This document shows positions 15,301 to 23,670 of a DNA stretch of 64,000 nt, piece after piece. The position numbers and the translations under genes are program-made. The notes under the pieces were generated by a model. It made no database searches. It worked only from the letters and a program-made list of their open reading frames with translations, and was not told the origin of the DNA. The DNA is from Lentzea albida (lineage in GTDB: Bacteria; Actinomycetota; Actinomycetes; Mycobacteriales; Pseudonocardiaceae): the NCBI RefSeq assembly GCF_900111005.1, contig NZ_FOFV01000008.1:1-64000 (forward strand). Reading direction: 5' to 3'. Every line of letters begins with the position of its first letter. Within the stretch, counting starts at the first letter, position 1.

Positions 15301-16200
15301 TCAGAGGTCGATCAGGTCCGGGACTCCGGCGCGCAACTCGTCCAGCACGCGCAGCAGGTGGTCGGGACCTTCCAGGACGGTCGTGTTCGGCCGGTCCGCC
15401 ATGTCCCGGCCCCACGACGTGCCGGACACGACCTCGGGCAGCAGGAAGACGTGCCGCCCGTGTTCCAACGCGACCCGCGCCTGGATCCGGGTGCCGCTGT
15501 GCTCCCCTGCCTCCACGACGACGGTCGCGACACTGCACCCGCTCATGACGGCGTTGCGCATCGGGAAGTGGTGTTTCGCAGGACCGGTGTCCGGCCAGAA
15601 CTGGGACAGCACCGCACCCGTCCTGGCGATCTCCCGCTGGAGGTCCGCGTTCTCCGCCGGGTAGCAGCGACGCAAACCCGTTCCCACCACGGAGACCGTC
15701 CGGCCTCCGGCATCCACAACAGCTCGATGCGCTGCCGTGTCGATGCCGGTGGCCAGCCCGCTGAAGACGGTGATGTCGTGCTTGGCCAGCGTCGTCGCGA
15801 TCTCACGCGTGATGTGGAGTCCGCGTGCGCTCGCGTTCCTGCTGCCGACGACGGCGATGCCGAACTGGTCGGCAGGGTCGAGAAAACCCCTGCAGGTCAG
15901 GAAAGGCGGCCGCTGGTGCACCATCAGCAGCTGGACCGGGTACTGCTCGTCGAGCACCGTGACGAGGTGGATTCCCTCGGTCTCCCAGGACTCGATCTCC
16001 TTCTCGGCGAGGTCCAGCTGACCCGACACTTCGGGAACGACGTGGTCCAGCGTCGGCTGGTCGGGGGTGAGCAGGGACTCCAGCACCGACAGGGCGGATC
16101 CGGCTTCTTCGACGGCGCTCGTGACGTCGCCCCAGCCGCGCTCGCTGTCGCGGAGTGCGAGCAGGAGCGCCGCCTGTTCACGCCGGTTCGCCACCGCCAC
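15301..16200 (-). CDS. DprA/Smf-like DNA-processing (SLOG fold) protein
   Basis: The 299-residue product contains the DprA Rossmann-like domain. Key blocks are VGSRNASARG, SGLATGIDTAAHRAVVDAGGRT, SVVGTGL, YPAEN and HHFPMRNAVMSGCS, then an N-terminal helical region (residues 1-100) with an unfamiliar sequence. DprA loads RecA on incoming single-stranded DNA in transformation; SLOG-fold relatives also sense nucleotides. Here it is not next to topA or the comM-like gene as the usual actinobacterial dprA is, but is coupled to a ComF-like gene. It may therefore be a paralogue with a specialised role. GTG 16200 is the start used; no clear C-terminal winged helix is visible. Confidence 0.8.
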   Translation of the reverse strand: MAVANRREQAALLLALRDSERGWGDVTSAVEEAGSALSVLESLLTPDQPTLDHVVPEVSGQLDLAEKEIESWETEGIHLVTVLDEQYPVQLLMVHQRPPFLTCRGFLDPADQFGIAVVGSRNASARGLHITREIATTLAKHDITVFSGLATGIDTAAHRAVVDAGGRTVSVVGTGLRRCYPAENADLQREIARTGAVLSQFWPDTGPAKHHFPMRNAVMSGCSVATVVVEAGEHSGTRIQARVALEHGRHVFLLPEVVSGTSWGRDMADRPNTTVLEGPDHLLRVLDELRAGVPDLIDL

Positions 16201-16271
16201 ATCCTATCGAACACAGGTTCGACGCGCTGGGTCGAATCGCCTGGAAGTGGGCGAGTCTAGCTGGCATTCGG

Positions 16272-16901
16272 CTACGCCAGCGCGTCCGGCAACTCCGACA
16301 CCGAACCCAGCACCCGCACCTGAGCCAGCACCTCCGCGGCAGGCGGGAAGTGCGGGTTCGGCACCGCCAGCACGGTCATCCCCGCGGCCAGCGCCGCCTT
16401 CAACCCGTTCGTCGAGTCCTCGACGGCGTAACAGGACGCCGGGGAGACCCCGAGCCGAGAAGCCGCCAGCAGATAAACGTCAGGCGAAGGCTTCCCGGCG
16501 GCACACTCCTCCGAGGACACCGCCACGGGCACCGGTAGCCCGGTCACGTCGAGGAACACCCGGATCAGCACAGCCGGCGCGGAAGAGGCGATCGCCACCG
16601 GAAACCGCGATGCCACGGCACGAACCGCGTCCACGGCGCCGGGGATCACCGGCAGGTGCGCCGCGTAGGCCTTCTCCATCGCGGCGATCACCCCGGCGGA
16701 GACCTCGGCGGCAGGCAGTCGCACCCCCACGGCCGACACCAGGTACTCCGCCCACTCGGGCGTCGACATCCCCTGCATGTCGCGGGTGGCGGTCGGGGTC
16801 CACGTCCCTCCGTGCGCGGCCGCGAACGACTGGCGCACCTCGTCCCACACCTGCTCGGAGTCGATCAGCACGCCGTCGAGGTCGAAGATCACCGCATCCA
16901 C
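16272..16901 (-). CDS. HAD-superfamily hydrolase, beta-phosphoglucomutase-like
   Basis: A 209-residue HAD phosphatase with motif I DLDGVLIDSE (nucleophile D8), a helical cap, motif II IASSAP, motif III lysine in GKPSPDVYL and motif IV VEDSTNGLKAA. These are the features of subfamily IA phosphatases acting on sugar phosphates or phosphoglycolate. The substrate cannot be assigned. It ends 72 bp from the DprA-like gene and starts 66 bp from the divergent MFS gene. Confidence 0.9.
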   Translation of the reverse strand: MDAVIFDLDGVLIDSEQVWDEVRQSFAAAHGGTWTPTATRDMQGMSTPEWAEYLVSAVGVRLPAAEVSAGVIAAMEKAYAAHLPVIPGAVDAVRAVASRFPVAIASSAPAVLIRVFLDVTGLPVPVAVSSEECAAGKPSPDVYLLAASRLGVSPASCYAVEDSTNGLKAALAAGMTVLAVPNPHFPPAAEVLAQVRVLGSVSELPDALA

Positions 16902-16967
16902 CGGAGAACCGTACCCTGTGGCCCACGATACTTCGCTATGCTAAGCAAAATCGGTTAGGATGGCGAA

Positions 16968-18134
16968 GTGAATTTCAAAGCTCAGCCCAAGCAGGTGTGG
17001 ATCACGGCCTTCGCCGCGGTCATCGCCTTCATGGGGATCGGGCTCGTGGACCCGATCCTGTTGTCCATCGCGGAGGGTCTGCACGCAACACCGTCGCAGG
17101 TCACCCTCCTCTTCTCCTCCTACCTCGGCGTCCAGGTCGTGGCGATGCTCTTCACGGGTGCCGCGACGGCCCGGTTCGGCGCCAAGCGCACGCTCGTCGG
17201 CGGGCTCGCGCTGATCGTCGTCGCGACGCTGCTGTGCTCGGCGGCAGGGAGCATCGGGCAGCTCGTCGGACTTCGGGCCGTGTGGGGGCTCGGCAACGCG
17301 TTCTTCATCGCCACGGCGCTCAGCGTCATCGTCGGTGCGGCCAGTGGCGGGCAGAAGGCCGCGATCCTGCTCTACGAGGCCGCTCTCGGTCTCGGTCTGA
17401 GCGTCGGGCCGCTGCTCGGTGCGCTGCTCGGCAGCATCTCGTGGCGCGGGCCGTTCCTCGGCACCGCGATCCTCATGGCGGCCGCGCTGATCCTTTGTGC
17501 AACGTTCCTGGCCAAGGACTCGCACCACGAACGTCCGAAGATCGGTCTGCTCGACCCGCTCAAGGCGCTGAAGAACCCCGTGCTGCTCAGGACCTCCATC
17601 GGAGCGGCGCTCTACACGGCCGCGTTCTTCACCGTGCTGGCCTGGTCGCCGTTCGTGCTGCGGTGGGGTGCCGTCGAGATCGGACTGATCTTCTTCGGCT
17701 GGGGCGTGTGCGTCGCCGTCTCCAGCGTCTTCCTGGCGCCGCGGCTCGCGGACCGGATCGGCGAGAAGCGCGCGATCATCGGGTCGGTGCTCGCGTTCGC
17801 CGTGCTGATGCTGCTGATGGCGGTGCCCAGCAAGCCGTTGCTGGTGGTCGCCGTGATCGTGAGTGGACTGGTCAGCGGTCTGCTGAACACGCTGTTCACC
17901 GGTACCGCGATGAGCGTCAGCGACGCGCCGCGGCCCGTGGCGAGCGCCGGCTACAACTTCCTGCGCTGGCTCGGCGGTGCGCTGGCGGCGACGTTCGTGA
18001 GCCACCTCGCCCAGCCGTTCGTCGTGGCGGCCGTCCTCTGCGCGGTCGCGGCCGTGCTGCTGGCGTTCAACAAGACGGACACGCGCGAAGTACCTACGGA
18101 AGTCGTGATCGCGAGCGAGCAGCTAGTCGGTTAA
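16968..18134 (+). CDS. MFS transporter (drug exporter type)
   Basis: A 388-residue, 12-segment major facilitator. Typical elements are the N-terminal LVDPILLSIAEGL, the loop 2-3 motif ARFGAKRTLVGG, and a loop 8-9 motif ADRIGEKRAI. These resemble DHA1-type multidrug or siderophore exporters; the substrate is unknown. Start GTG 16968. The 66 bp upstream, shared with the divergent HAD gene, contain CTAA-N10-TTAG and CTTCGC...GCGAAG inverted repeats, possible operator sequence. The last codons lie inside a PHO-box-like repeat of the next gene. Confidence 0.88.
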   Translation: MNFKAQPKQVWITAFAAVIAFMGIGLVDPILLSIAEGLHATPSQVTLLFSSYLGVQVVAMLFTGAATARFGAKRTLVGGLALIVVATLLCSAAGSIGQLVGLRAVWGLGNAFFIATALSVIVGAASGGQKAAILLYEAALGLGLSVGPLLGALLGSISWRGPFLGTAILMAAALILCATFLAKDSHHERPKIGLLDPLKALKNPVLLRTSIGAALYTAAFFTVLAWSPFVLRWGAVEIGLIFFGWGVCVAVSSVFLAPRLADRIGEKRAIIGSVLAFAVLMLLMAVPSKPLLVVAVIVSGLVSGLLNTLFTGTAMSVSDAPRPVASAGYNFLRWLGGALAATFVSHLAQPFVVAAVLCAVAAVLLAFNKTDTREVPTEVVIASEQLVG

Positions 18135-18146
18135 CAAAGGGTGAAC
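18129..18146 (-). promoter_or_regulatory. PHO-box-like direct repeat before phoX1
   Basis: Read on the minus strand this is GTTCACC-CTTT-GTTAACC, two 7-mers at 11-bp period, matching the actinobacterial PhoP direct-repeat unit (consensus core GTTCACC). It lies 46 bp before the phoX1 start and overlaps the end of the MFS gene. PhoP control of phoX is known in actinobacteria; its application here is inference from the sequence. Confidence 0.6.
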
Positions 18147-18179
18147 TACGGTCGGTGCGTGTTCCCGCACCGATCGTAG
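18146..18179 (+). promoter_or_regulatory. 5'-leader stem-loop of phoX1
   Basis: A 14-bp stem (arms 18146-18159 and 18166-18179, one G-T pair) with a 6-nt loop ends directly at the GGAGG ribosome binding site. It could be the terminator of the upstream MFS gene or a structure limiting ribosome access to phoX1. There is no T-run. Confidence 0.5.
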
Positions 18180-18191
18180 GAGGCCACCACC

Positions 18192-20213
18192 ATGATCCCC
18201 CTGCCGCTCGTCAACCACCGCGTAGGCAGAGCTGCGGTGACCTGCGAATACCGTTGTGGCGACGCCTGCTTCCACGACGTCCCGAACACCTCGGACAACC
18301 CGTACTTCGGTGATCTGGTCAGCCGCCGCACCGCGCTCAAGGCCGGTGCGGTCGTCGCGGCCGCGGCCACCATCGCCACCCCCGCGACGGCCGCCGCCGC
18401 GGCACCCGAGCAGTCCCAGGGCCGCCCACCCCGGGGACTCGACTTCACGCCCGTCGAGGTCAACACCAAGGACGAGGTCGTCGTCCCCGAGGGGTACGAG
18501 CAGGGGATCGTGATCCGCTGGGGCGACCCGCTCTTCCCCGGTGTCCCCGAGTTCGACTTCGACGACCAGACGGCCGCGAAGCAGGAGAAGCAGTTCGGCT
18601 TCAACTGCGACTTCGCCGCCATCCTGCCGCTGGACCCGTTGGAACTGACCGGGATCATGGTCACGAACCACGAGTACACCAGCGAGCCGTTCATGTTCCG
18701 CGGCTACGACGCGAACAACCCCACCGAGGAACAGGTGAAGATCGCCTGGGCCGCGCACGGGCTCTCGGTGTTCATGATCAAGCGCTCGCTGTTCTCCGGC
18801 CACTACAAGCCGCGCTTCAGCAAGTACAACCGCCGCATCACGCTCAACACGGCGTTCGAGGTGCGCGGTCCGGCCGCGGGCAGCGACCTGCTCAAGACCG
18901 CCGCCGACCCGACGGGCAAGAAGGTCTTCGGCACGATCAACAACTGCTCCGGTGGCGTCACGCCGTGGGGCACGATCCTGTCCGGCGAGGAGAACTTCAA
19001 CCAATACTTCGCCAACGCCGCCGGCCGCAACGACCCGAGGCTCACCCGCTACGGCGTCACGGGCACGGCGACCACGCGCAAGTGGGAGCGCTTCGACAAG
19101 CGCTGGGACCTCGCGCAGGAACCCAACGAGGTCAACAGGTTCGGCTGGGTCATCGAGCTCGACCCGCACGACCCGGACTCCACGCCGGTCAAGCACACGC
19201 ACCTCGGCCGCTTCAAGCACGAGACCGCGAACATCCGCGTCGCCGAGGACGGCCGGATCGTCGCGTACTCCGGTGACGACGAGCGGTTCGAGTACATCTA
19301 CAAGTTCATCTCCAACGGGAAGATGAAGCGCGGCAACAGCAAGGCCGCGCGCCGCCACAACATGACGCTGCTCGACGACGGCACGCTCTACGTCGGCCGG
19401 TTCACCGGCGACAGCCCGCCGGCCGAGATCGACGGCACCGGGAAGCTGCCGAGCGACGGCAAGTTCGACGGAAGCGGCGAGTGGATCCCGCTGGCGTCGG
19501 GCAGCAGGTCGTTCGTGCCGGGCATGACCGCGGAGGAGGTCTACGTCTTCACGCGCATCGCGGCCGACAAGGTCGGCGCGACGAAGATGGACCGCCCCGA
19601 GGACATCGAGTGCCACCCGCGCACCGGCACGGTCTACTGCGCGCTCAGCAACAACGTCGAACGCGGTGTCACGGCGGGCAAGGAGGGCCCGACCGAGCCC
19701 AACCCGCGGATCAACAACCGGCACGGACAGGTCCTGGAGATCGTCGAACGTCGTGGTGACGCGCTCGCGCTCACGTTCAACTGGGGCCTGTTCCTCGTCT
19801 GCGGCTTCCCCGACGACCCGAACACGTACTTCGGCGGCTACGACAAGTCGCAGGTCAGCCCTATCTCCAGTCCGGACAACGTCGCGTTCGACCGGCACGG
19901 CAACCTGTGGATCTCCACGGACGCCGACGGCAAGCTCGACGGGCTCAACGACGGCCTCTACGGAGTTCCCCTGGAGGGCCCGGAACGCGGCCACCTCAAG
20001 CTGTTCCTCACGGTGCCGCGCGGCGGTGAGACGTGCGGCCCGGTGATCGGCGAACGGGTCATCACGGTCTGCGTCCAGCACCCCGGCGAGGTGGACGGCG
20101 CGAACGCCGACAAGCCCGTCTCGAACTGGCCGGACCGCGGCACGAGCAGGCCGCGTCCGTCGGTCGTGGCCGTGTGGCGCACGGGCCGTCGTCAACTGGG
20201 TGAGATCGGCTGA
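18192..20213 (+). CDS. PhoX-type alkaline phosphatase (DUF839), first tandem copy
   Basis: Calcium/iron-dependent secreted phosphatase that releases phosphate from organic esters. The 673-residue product has the long PhoX leader with a twin-arginine motif (VSRRTALKAG near residues 43-52) and Ala-rich core, so Tat export is expected. An N-terminal block CEYRCGDACFH precedes it. Catalytic-region blocks include NHEYTSEPFMF, GGVTPWGTILSGEENFNQYF, FGWVIELDP, KHTHLGRFKHE and DNVAFDRHGNLWISTD. ATG 18192 follows GGAGG by 8 nt. It is about 60% similar to the next gene, in the same direction. The PHO-box-like repeat upstream suggests phosphate-starvation induction. Confidence 0.92.
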   Translation: MIPLPLVNHRVGRAAVTCEYRCGDACFHDVPNTSDNPYFGDLVSRRTALKAGAVVAAAATIATPATAAAAAPEQSQGRPPRGLDFTPVEVNTKDEVVVPEGYEQGIVIRWGDPLFPGVPEFDFDDQTAAKQEKQFGFNCDFAAILPLDPLELTGIMVTNHEYTSEPFMFRGYDANNPTEEQVKIAWAAHGLSVFMIKRSLFSGHYKPRFSKYNRRITLNTAFEVRGPAAGSDLLKTAADPTGKKVFGTINNCSGGVTPWGTILSGEENFNQYFANAAGRNDPRLTRYGVTGTATTRKWERFDKRWDLAQEPNEVNRFGWVIELDPHDPDSTPVKHTHLGRFKHETANIRVAEDGRIVAYSGDDERFEYIYKFISNGKMKRGNSKAARRHNMTLLDDGTLYVGRFTGDSPPAEIDGTGKLPSDGKFDGSGEWIPLASGSRSFVPGMTAEEVYVFTRIAADKVGATKMDRPEDIECHPRTGTVYCALSNNVERGVTAGKEGPTEPNPRINNRHGQVLEIVERRGDALALTFNWGLFLVCGFPDDPNTYFGGYDKSQVSPISSPDNVAFDRHGNLWISTDADGKLDGLNDGLYGVPLEGPERGHLKLFLTVPRGGETCGPVIGERVITVCVQHPGEVDGANADKPVSNWPDRGTSRPRPSVVAVWRTGRRQLGEIG

Positions 20214-20250
20214 TCACGGCGCGTGCTGTGATCGTTCGGGAGTAGTACGA

Positions 20251-20268
20251 GTTCGCCTGCCGTTCACC
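20251..20268 (+). promoter_or_regulatory. PHO-box-like direct repeat before phoX2
   Basis: GTTCGCC-TGCC-GTTCACC, two 7-mers at exactly 11-bp period, matches the PhoP direct-repeat unit. It begins 92 bp before the phoX2 start. It partly overlaps an 8-bp hairpin (CCTGCCGT 20256-20263 with ACGGCAGG 20275-20282) that may be the end of the phoX1 transcript. Confidence 0.6.
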
Positions 20269-20342
20269 TCTTGGACGGCAGGTGATCTCGTTGGGCTCTT
20301 AGGTTCGGCCAGTTCCCACACTGACCGATCTCGGAGGCCTGC

Positions 20343-22430
20343 GTGTCCTCATCCACCGATCGGGGCCGCCGCCTGCTGCCCCTGCTCCCGACGAACCACC
20401 CGCTCGGGCGTCAGGCCGTGACCTGTGAGTTCCGCTGCGGCAACGCGTGCTCGCACGAGGCGCCCAACTCGTCGGCCAACGCGTACTTCGGCGACGTCGT
20501 CAAGGAGGTCGTGAGCCGCCGCGGCATGCTCAAGGCCGGTGCGGTCGTCGCGGCCGCCGGTGCCGGTGCGCTCGCGTTCTCCGGTTCGGCCGCCGCCGCT
20601 CCTCCCGTGAGCGTCGACCTCGACCTGCGCGGTCGCGGCAACGACGGCCTGAACTTCGAGCCGGTGGCGCCCAACACCCTCGACCAGGTCAGCGTGCCGA
20701 AGGGGTTCGAGCAGGACGTCGTCATCCGCTGGGGTGACGCGGTGCTGCCGGACGCGCCGAAGTTCGACTTCGACAACCAGACGCCCGAGGCGCAGGCCAA
20801 GCAGTTCGGCTTCAACAACGACTTCTGCGGCCTCGTCCCGCTGCCCGGCTCCTGGGACAGCTGGCTCATGGTGAGCAACCACGAGTACACGTCGGAAACG
20901 TTCATGTTCAAGGACTGGGCGGCGGACAAGGTCACCGAGAAGCACGCGAAGATCGCGTGGGCCGCACACGGCCTGTCGGTCGTCAAGGTCGAGCGCGAGC
21001 GCCGCTCCGGCAAGCTCGTCGTCTCCAAGAACGACATGAAGAAGTACAACCGCCGGATCACGCTCACCACGCCGTTCGAGGTCAAGGGCCCGGCCGCCGG
21101 GTCGAAGTTCCTCAGGACCTCCGCCGACCCGACGGGCCGCAAGGTCCTGGGCACGCAGAACAACTGCGCCGGTGGCGTCACGCCGTGGGGCACGATCCTG
21201 TCCGGCGAGGAGAACTTCAACCAGTACTTCGCCAACGGCGGCAACGTCGCCGACCCGGACACCAAGGCGAAGCTCGCCCGCTACGGCATCAGCGGCGGCG
21301 CGACGACGCGCCAGTGGGAGCGCTTCGACAAGCGCTTCGACCTGGCCCAGGAGCCCAACGAGGCCAACAGGTTCGGCTGGATCGTCGAGATCGACCCGCT
21401 CGACCCCAAGTCGACGCCGGTCAAGCACACCGCGCTCGGCCGCTTCAAGCACGAGGGCGCGAACGTCATCGTCGCCAAGGACGGCCGCGTGGTCGCGTAC
21501 ATGGGCGACGACGAGCGCTTCGACTACATGTACAAGTTCGTCTCCGACGAGCGCATGCAGAAGGGCGACTCCAAGCGCGCCCGCGAGCACAACAAGCAGT
21601 TGCTGGACAAGGGAACGCTGTACGTCGCCAAGTTCACCGGTGACAGCCCGGCCGCCGAGATCGACGGCACCGGCACACTCCCGACCGACGGCGAGTTCGA
21701 CGGCTCCGGCGAGTGGATCGCGCTGGCGCACAACGACAAGTCGTTCGTGCCCGGCTTCACCGCCGAGGAGGTCTACGTCTTCACGCGTCTGGCCGCCGAC
21801 AAGGTGGGCGCCACGAAGATGGACCGCCCCGAGGACGTCGAGCCCTCGCTGCACAACCGCCGGATCTACGCCGCGCTGACCAACAACACCGACCGCGGCA
21901 AGGCGGGCAAGGAAGGCCCGACCGAGATCAACCCGCGCAACGGCAACAAGCACGGCCACGTCCTGGAGATCGAGGAGCGCCGTAGCGACAACACGGCGTT
22001 GACGTTCTCGTGGAAGCTGCTGCTGGTCTGCGGTGACCCGAAGGACCCCGGCACGTACTTCGGCGGCTTCGACAAGTCGCAGGTCAGCGCGATCTCGTGC
22101 CCGGACAACGTCGCGTTCGACTCGCGCGGCAACCTGTGGATCTCCACGGACGGCAACGCGCTGGGCTCCAACGACGGCCTGTTCGCGGTGCCGGTCTCCG
22201 GCAGGCGCCGCGGCCAGGTGAAGCAGTTCCTCACCGTGCCCAAGGGCGCGGAGACCTGCGGTCCCGTCATCACCGACGACTTCGTCCTGGTGTCCGTGCA
22301 GCACCCCGGCGAGATCGACGGCGCGTCGGCGAACAACCCGCTGTCGCACTGGCCGGACGGCGGCACCTCGCAGCCGCGTCCGTCCGTCGCGGTGGTGTGG
22401 CGCAAGGACCGCCGCAGGATCTGCGACTGA
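20343..22430 (+). CDS. PhoX-type alkaline phosphatase (DUF839), second tandem copy
   Basis: A 695-residue homologue of the preceding gene with all the same blocks: N-terminal CEFRCGNACSH, Tat motif VSRRGMLKAG, NHEYTSETFMF, GGVTPWGTILSGEENFNQYF, FGWIVEIDP, and DNVAFDSRGNLWISTD. It is slightly longer because of insertions near the middle. GTG 20343 has GGAGG 8 nt upstream. An ~80-bp stretch (about 21158-21238) is almost identical to 18938-19018, so the tandem pair arose by duplication with later divergence. Having its own PHO-box-like repeat suggests both copies respond to phosphate, possibly with different specificity. Confidence 0.92.
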   Translation: MSSSTDRGRRLLPLLPTNHPLGRQAVTCEFRCGNACSHEAPNSSANAYFGDVVKEVVSRRGMLKAGAVVAAAGAGALAFSGSAAAAPPVSVDLDLRGRGNDGLNFEPVAPNTLDQVSVPKGFEQDVVIRWGDAVLPDAPKFDFDNQTPEAQAKQFGFNNDFCGLVPLPGSWDSWLMVSNHEYTSETFMFKDWAADKVTEKHAKIAWAAHGLSVVKVERERRSGKLVVSKNDMKKYNRRITLTTPFEVKGPAAGSKFLRTSADPTGRKVLGTQNNCAGGVTPWGTILSGEENFNQYFANGGNVADPDTKAKLARYGISGGATTRQWERFDKRFDLAQEPNEANRFGWIVEIDPLDPKSTPVKHTALGRFKHEGANVIVAKDGRVVAYMGDDERFDYMYKFVSDERMQKGDSKRAREHNKQLLDKGTLYVAKFTGDSPAAEIDGTGTLPTDGEFDGSGEWIALAHNDKSFVPGFTAEEVYVFTRLAADKVGATKMDRPEDVEPSLHNRRIYAALTNNTDRGKAGKEGPTEINPRNGNKHGHVLEIEERRSDNTALTFSWKLLLVCGDPKDPGTYFGGFDKSQVSAISCPDNVAFDSRGNLWISTDGNALGSNDGLFAVPVSGRRRGQVKQFLTVPKGAETCGPVITDDFVLVSVQHPGEIDGASANNPLSHWPDGGTSQPRPSVAVVWRKDRRRICD

Positions 22431-22464
22431 TCCTGTGGTCCGGCTCACTCCGACGCCGTGAACC

Positions 22465-22501
22465 GGTGCAGCCACCCGTCCGTGTGATGGGTGGCTGCAC
22501 C
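22465..22501. terminator. Terminator after phoX2
   Basis: A perfect 13-bp stem, GGTGCAGCCACCC (22465-22477) with GGGTGGCTGCACC (22489-22501), loop of 11 nt, 34 bp after the phoX2 stop. Confidence 0.85.
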
Positions 22502-22515
22502 GCGGACAGCCAAAA

Positions 22516-22539
22516 GTCCACTTTGGTCGTCCACTTTGG
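22516..22539 (+). repeat. Direct repeat GTCCACTTTGG before DUF3455 gene
   Basis: GTCCACTTTGG occurs at 22516-22526 and again at 22529-22539, a 13-bp period, immediately upstream of the GGAGTG ribosome binding site of the next gene. It could be a regulator-binding repeat; nothing more can be said. Confidence 0.6.
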
Positions 22540-22547
22540 AGTGAGTC

Positions 22548-23084
22548 GTGAACGTTCGTCTTCTCGTTGGTGCTGCTGCTCTTCTGGGTCTTGCCGCGTG
22601 CGGCACCCCCACCACCGGTACCGCCACCCCCACGCCCGTCGCCCGGGCCGCGGACACGCCCGTCGCGGCGGCCGTCCAGGTCCCGGCGGGCCAGGAGCTG
22701 GTCGGGAAGTACCAGGCCGAGGGCGTCCAGACCTACTCCTGCCAGGGCAACGCGTGGAAGGGCCTGGAGCCCACCGCGACGCTCGTGGACGAGGACGACA
22801 AGCCGATCATCATCCACTCCCGCGGTCCCGTCTGGATCTCCGCGGTCGACGGCAGCGCGGTCGAGGCGACGCCGGTCGACGGCGCCAAGAACGACGTCAA
22901 GGGCGCCGTTCCCGAACTCCTGCTGAAGGCCAAGACCGTGCGCGGCGACGGCCTGTTCGGCAAGGTCACCTTCGTCCAGCGCCTCGCGACCGAGGGCGGC
23001 GTCGCCCCGGCGGGCGGGTGCAAGGCCGGCGCGCAGACGTCCGTCCCGTACAAGGCGCTCTACACCTTCTACGCCGCCAAGTGA
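22548..23084 (+). CDS. DUF3455-family lipoprotein
   Basis: A 178-residue predicted lipoprotein with lipobox LAAC (C18) and a short Thr/Pro/Ala linker. The ~140-residue DUF3455 domain follows, containing GVQTYSCQGNAWKGLEP, HSRGPVWISAVDGSAVEA and VQRLATEGGVAPAGGC. Function is unknown; the family is usually secreted. Start GTG 22548 with GGAG upstream. It is followed 46 bp later by a second member at 23131, a tandem duplication. Confidence 0.85.
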   Translation: MNVRLLVGAAALLGLAACGTPTTGTATPTPVARAADTPVAAAVQVPAGQELVGKYQAEGVQTYSCQGNAWKGLEPTATLVDEDDKPIIIHSRGPVWISAVDGSAVEATPVDGAKNDVKGAVPELLLKAKTVRGDGLFGKVTFVQRLATEGGVAPAGGCKAGAQTSVPYKALYTFYAAK

Positions 23085-23130
23085 GACGAGACTGAACCGG
23101 TCCGTTGACCGGGCCGTACGACCGGGGGTG

Positions 23131-23670
23131 ATGAAACGAACTGGCATCGTCCTGGTCGCATCAACTCTCCTGGGCATCGCGTTGGGAGGCGCGGGTTCCA
23201 CCGCCGCGCCGACGACGGGTGCCATGAGCGAGGCCTCCGCGAGGGTCGCACCCGCGGTCCAGGTCCCGCCCGGCAACAAGGTCGTCGAAAGGCTCCAGGC
23301 CAAGGGCGTGCAGACCTACACCTGCACGGCCGGGGCGTGGAAGGGCCTCGAACCCGCCGCCACCCTGGCGGACCGGCTCGGCAGGGCCGTCGGACTGCAC
23401 TCCCGCGGCCCGATCTGGGTGTCCACCGTCGACGGCAGCGCGGTCGAGGCCGCCCCGGTCGACGGCGCCCGCAACGAGGTGCCCGGCGCCGTTCCGGAAC
23501 TCCTGCTGAAGGCCAAGTCCACCAGGGGCGACGGCGTGTTCGCGGGCGTCAGCTACGTGCAGCGCCTCAACACCAAGGGCGGTCTCGCCCCGACCGGCGC
23601 GTGCACCGAAGGCGCGCAGACCTCCGTCCGCTACGAGGCGCTCTACACCTTCTCCGTGCCCGCCCTCTGA
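23131..23670 (+). CDS. DUF3455-family secreted protein, second tandem copy
   Basis: A 179-residue paralogue of the preceding gene, sharing GVQTYTCTAGAWKGLEP, HSRGPIWVSTVDGSAVEA and YVQRLNTKGGLAPTGAC. Unlike its neighbour it has a signal peptide without a lipobox cysteine, so it should be released rather than lipid-anchored. ATG 23131 is preceded directly by GTG 23128, either of which could be used; GGGGG lies just upstream. Its last 28 bp overlap the end of the converging MFS gene. Confidence 0.82.
   Translation: MKRTGIVLVASTLLGIALGGAGSTAAPTTGAMSEASARVAPAVQVPPGNKVVERLQAKGVQTYTCTAGAWKGLEPAATLADRLGRAVGLHSRGPIWVSTVDGSAVEAAPVDGARNEVPGAVPELLLKAKSTRGDGVFAGVSYVQRLNTKGGLAPTGACTEGAQTSVRYEALYTFSVPAL

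Noticed and set aside
16931-16968. Iron-box-like sequence (CTAAGCAAAATCGGTTAGG) before the MFS gene
   Set aside because: It matches only the outer TTAG halves of a DtxR/IdeR box with wrong spacing; noted as a weak inverted repeat within the MFS entry only.
20213-20233. GATCAC-N9-GTGATC inverted repeat after phoX1
   Set aside because: Short and next to a better-supported hairpin and PHO-box-like repeat; could be part of the phoX1 mRNA end, not a distinct element.
20349-23303. Nearly 1000-codon open frame antisense to phoX2 and DUF3455
   Set aside because: Composition is typical of a third-position GC artefact; the plus strand carries two recognised protein families with signal sequences.
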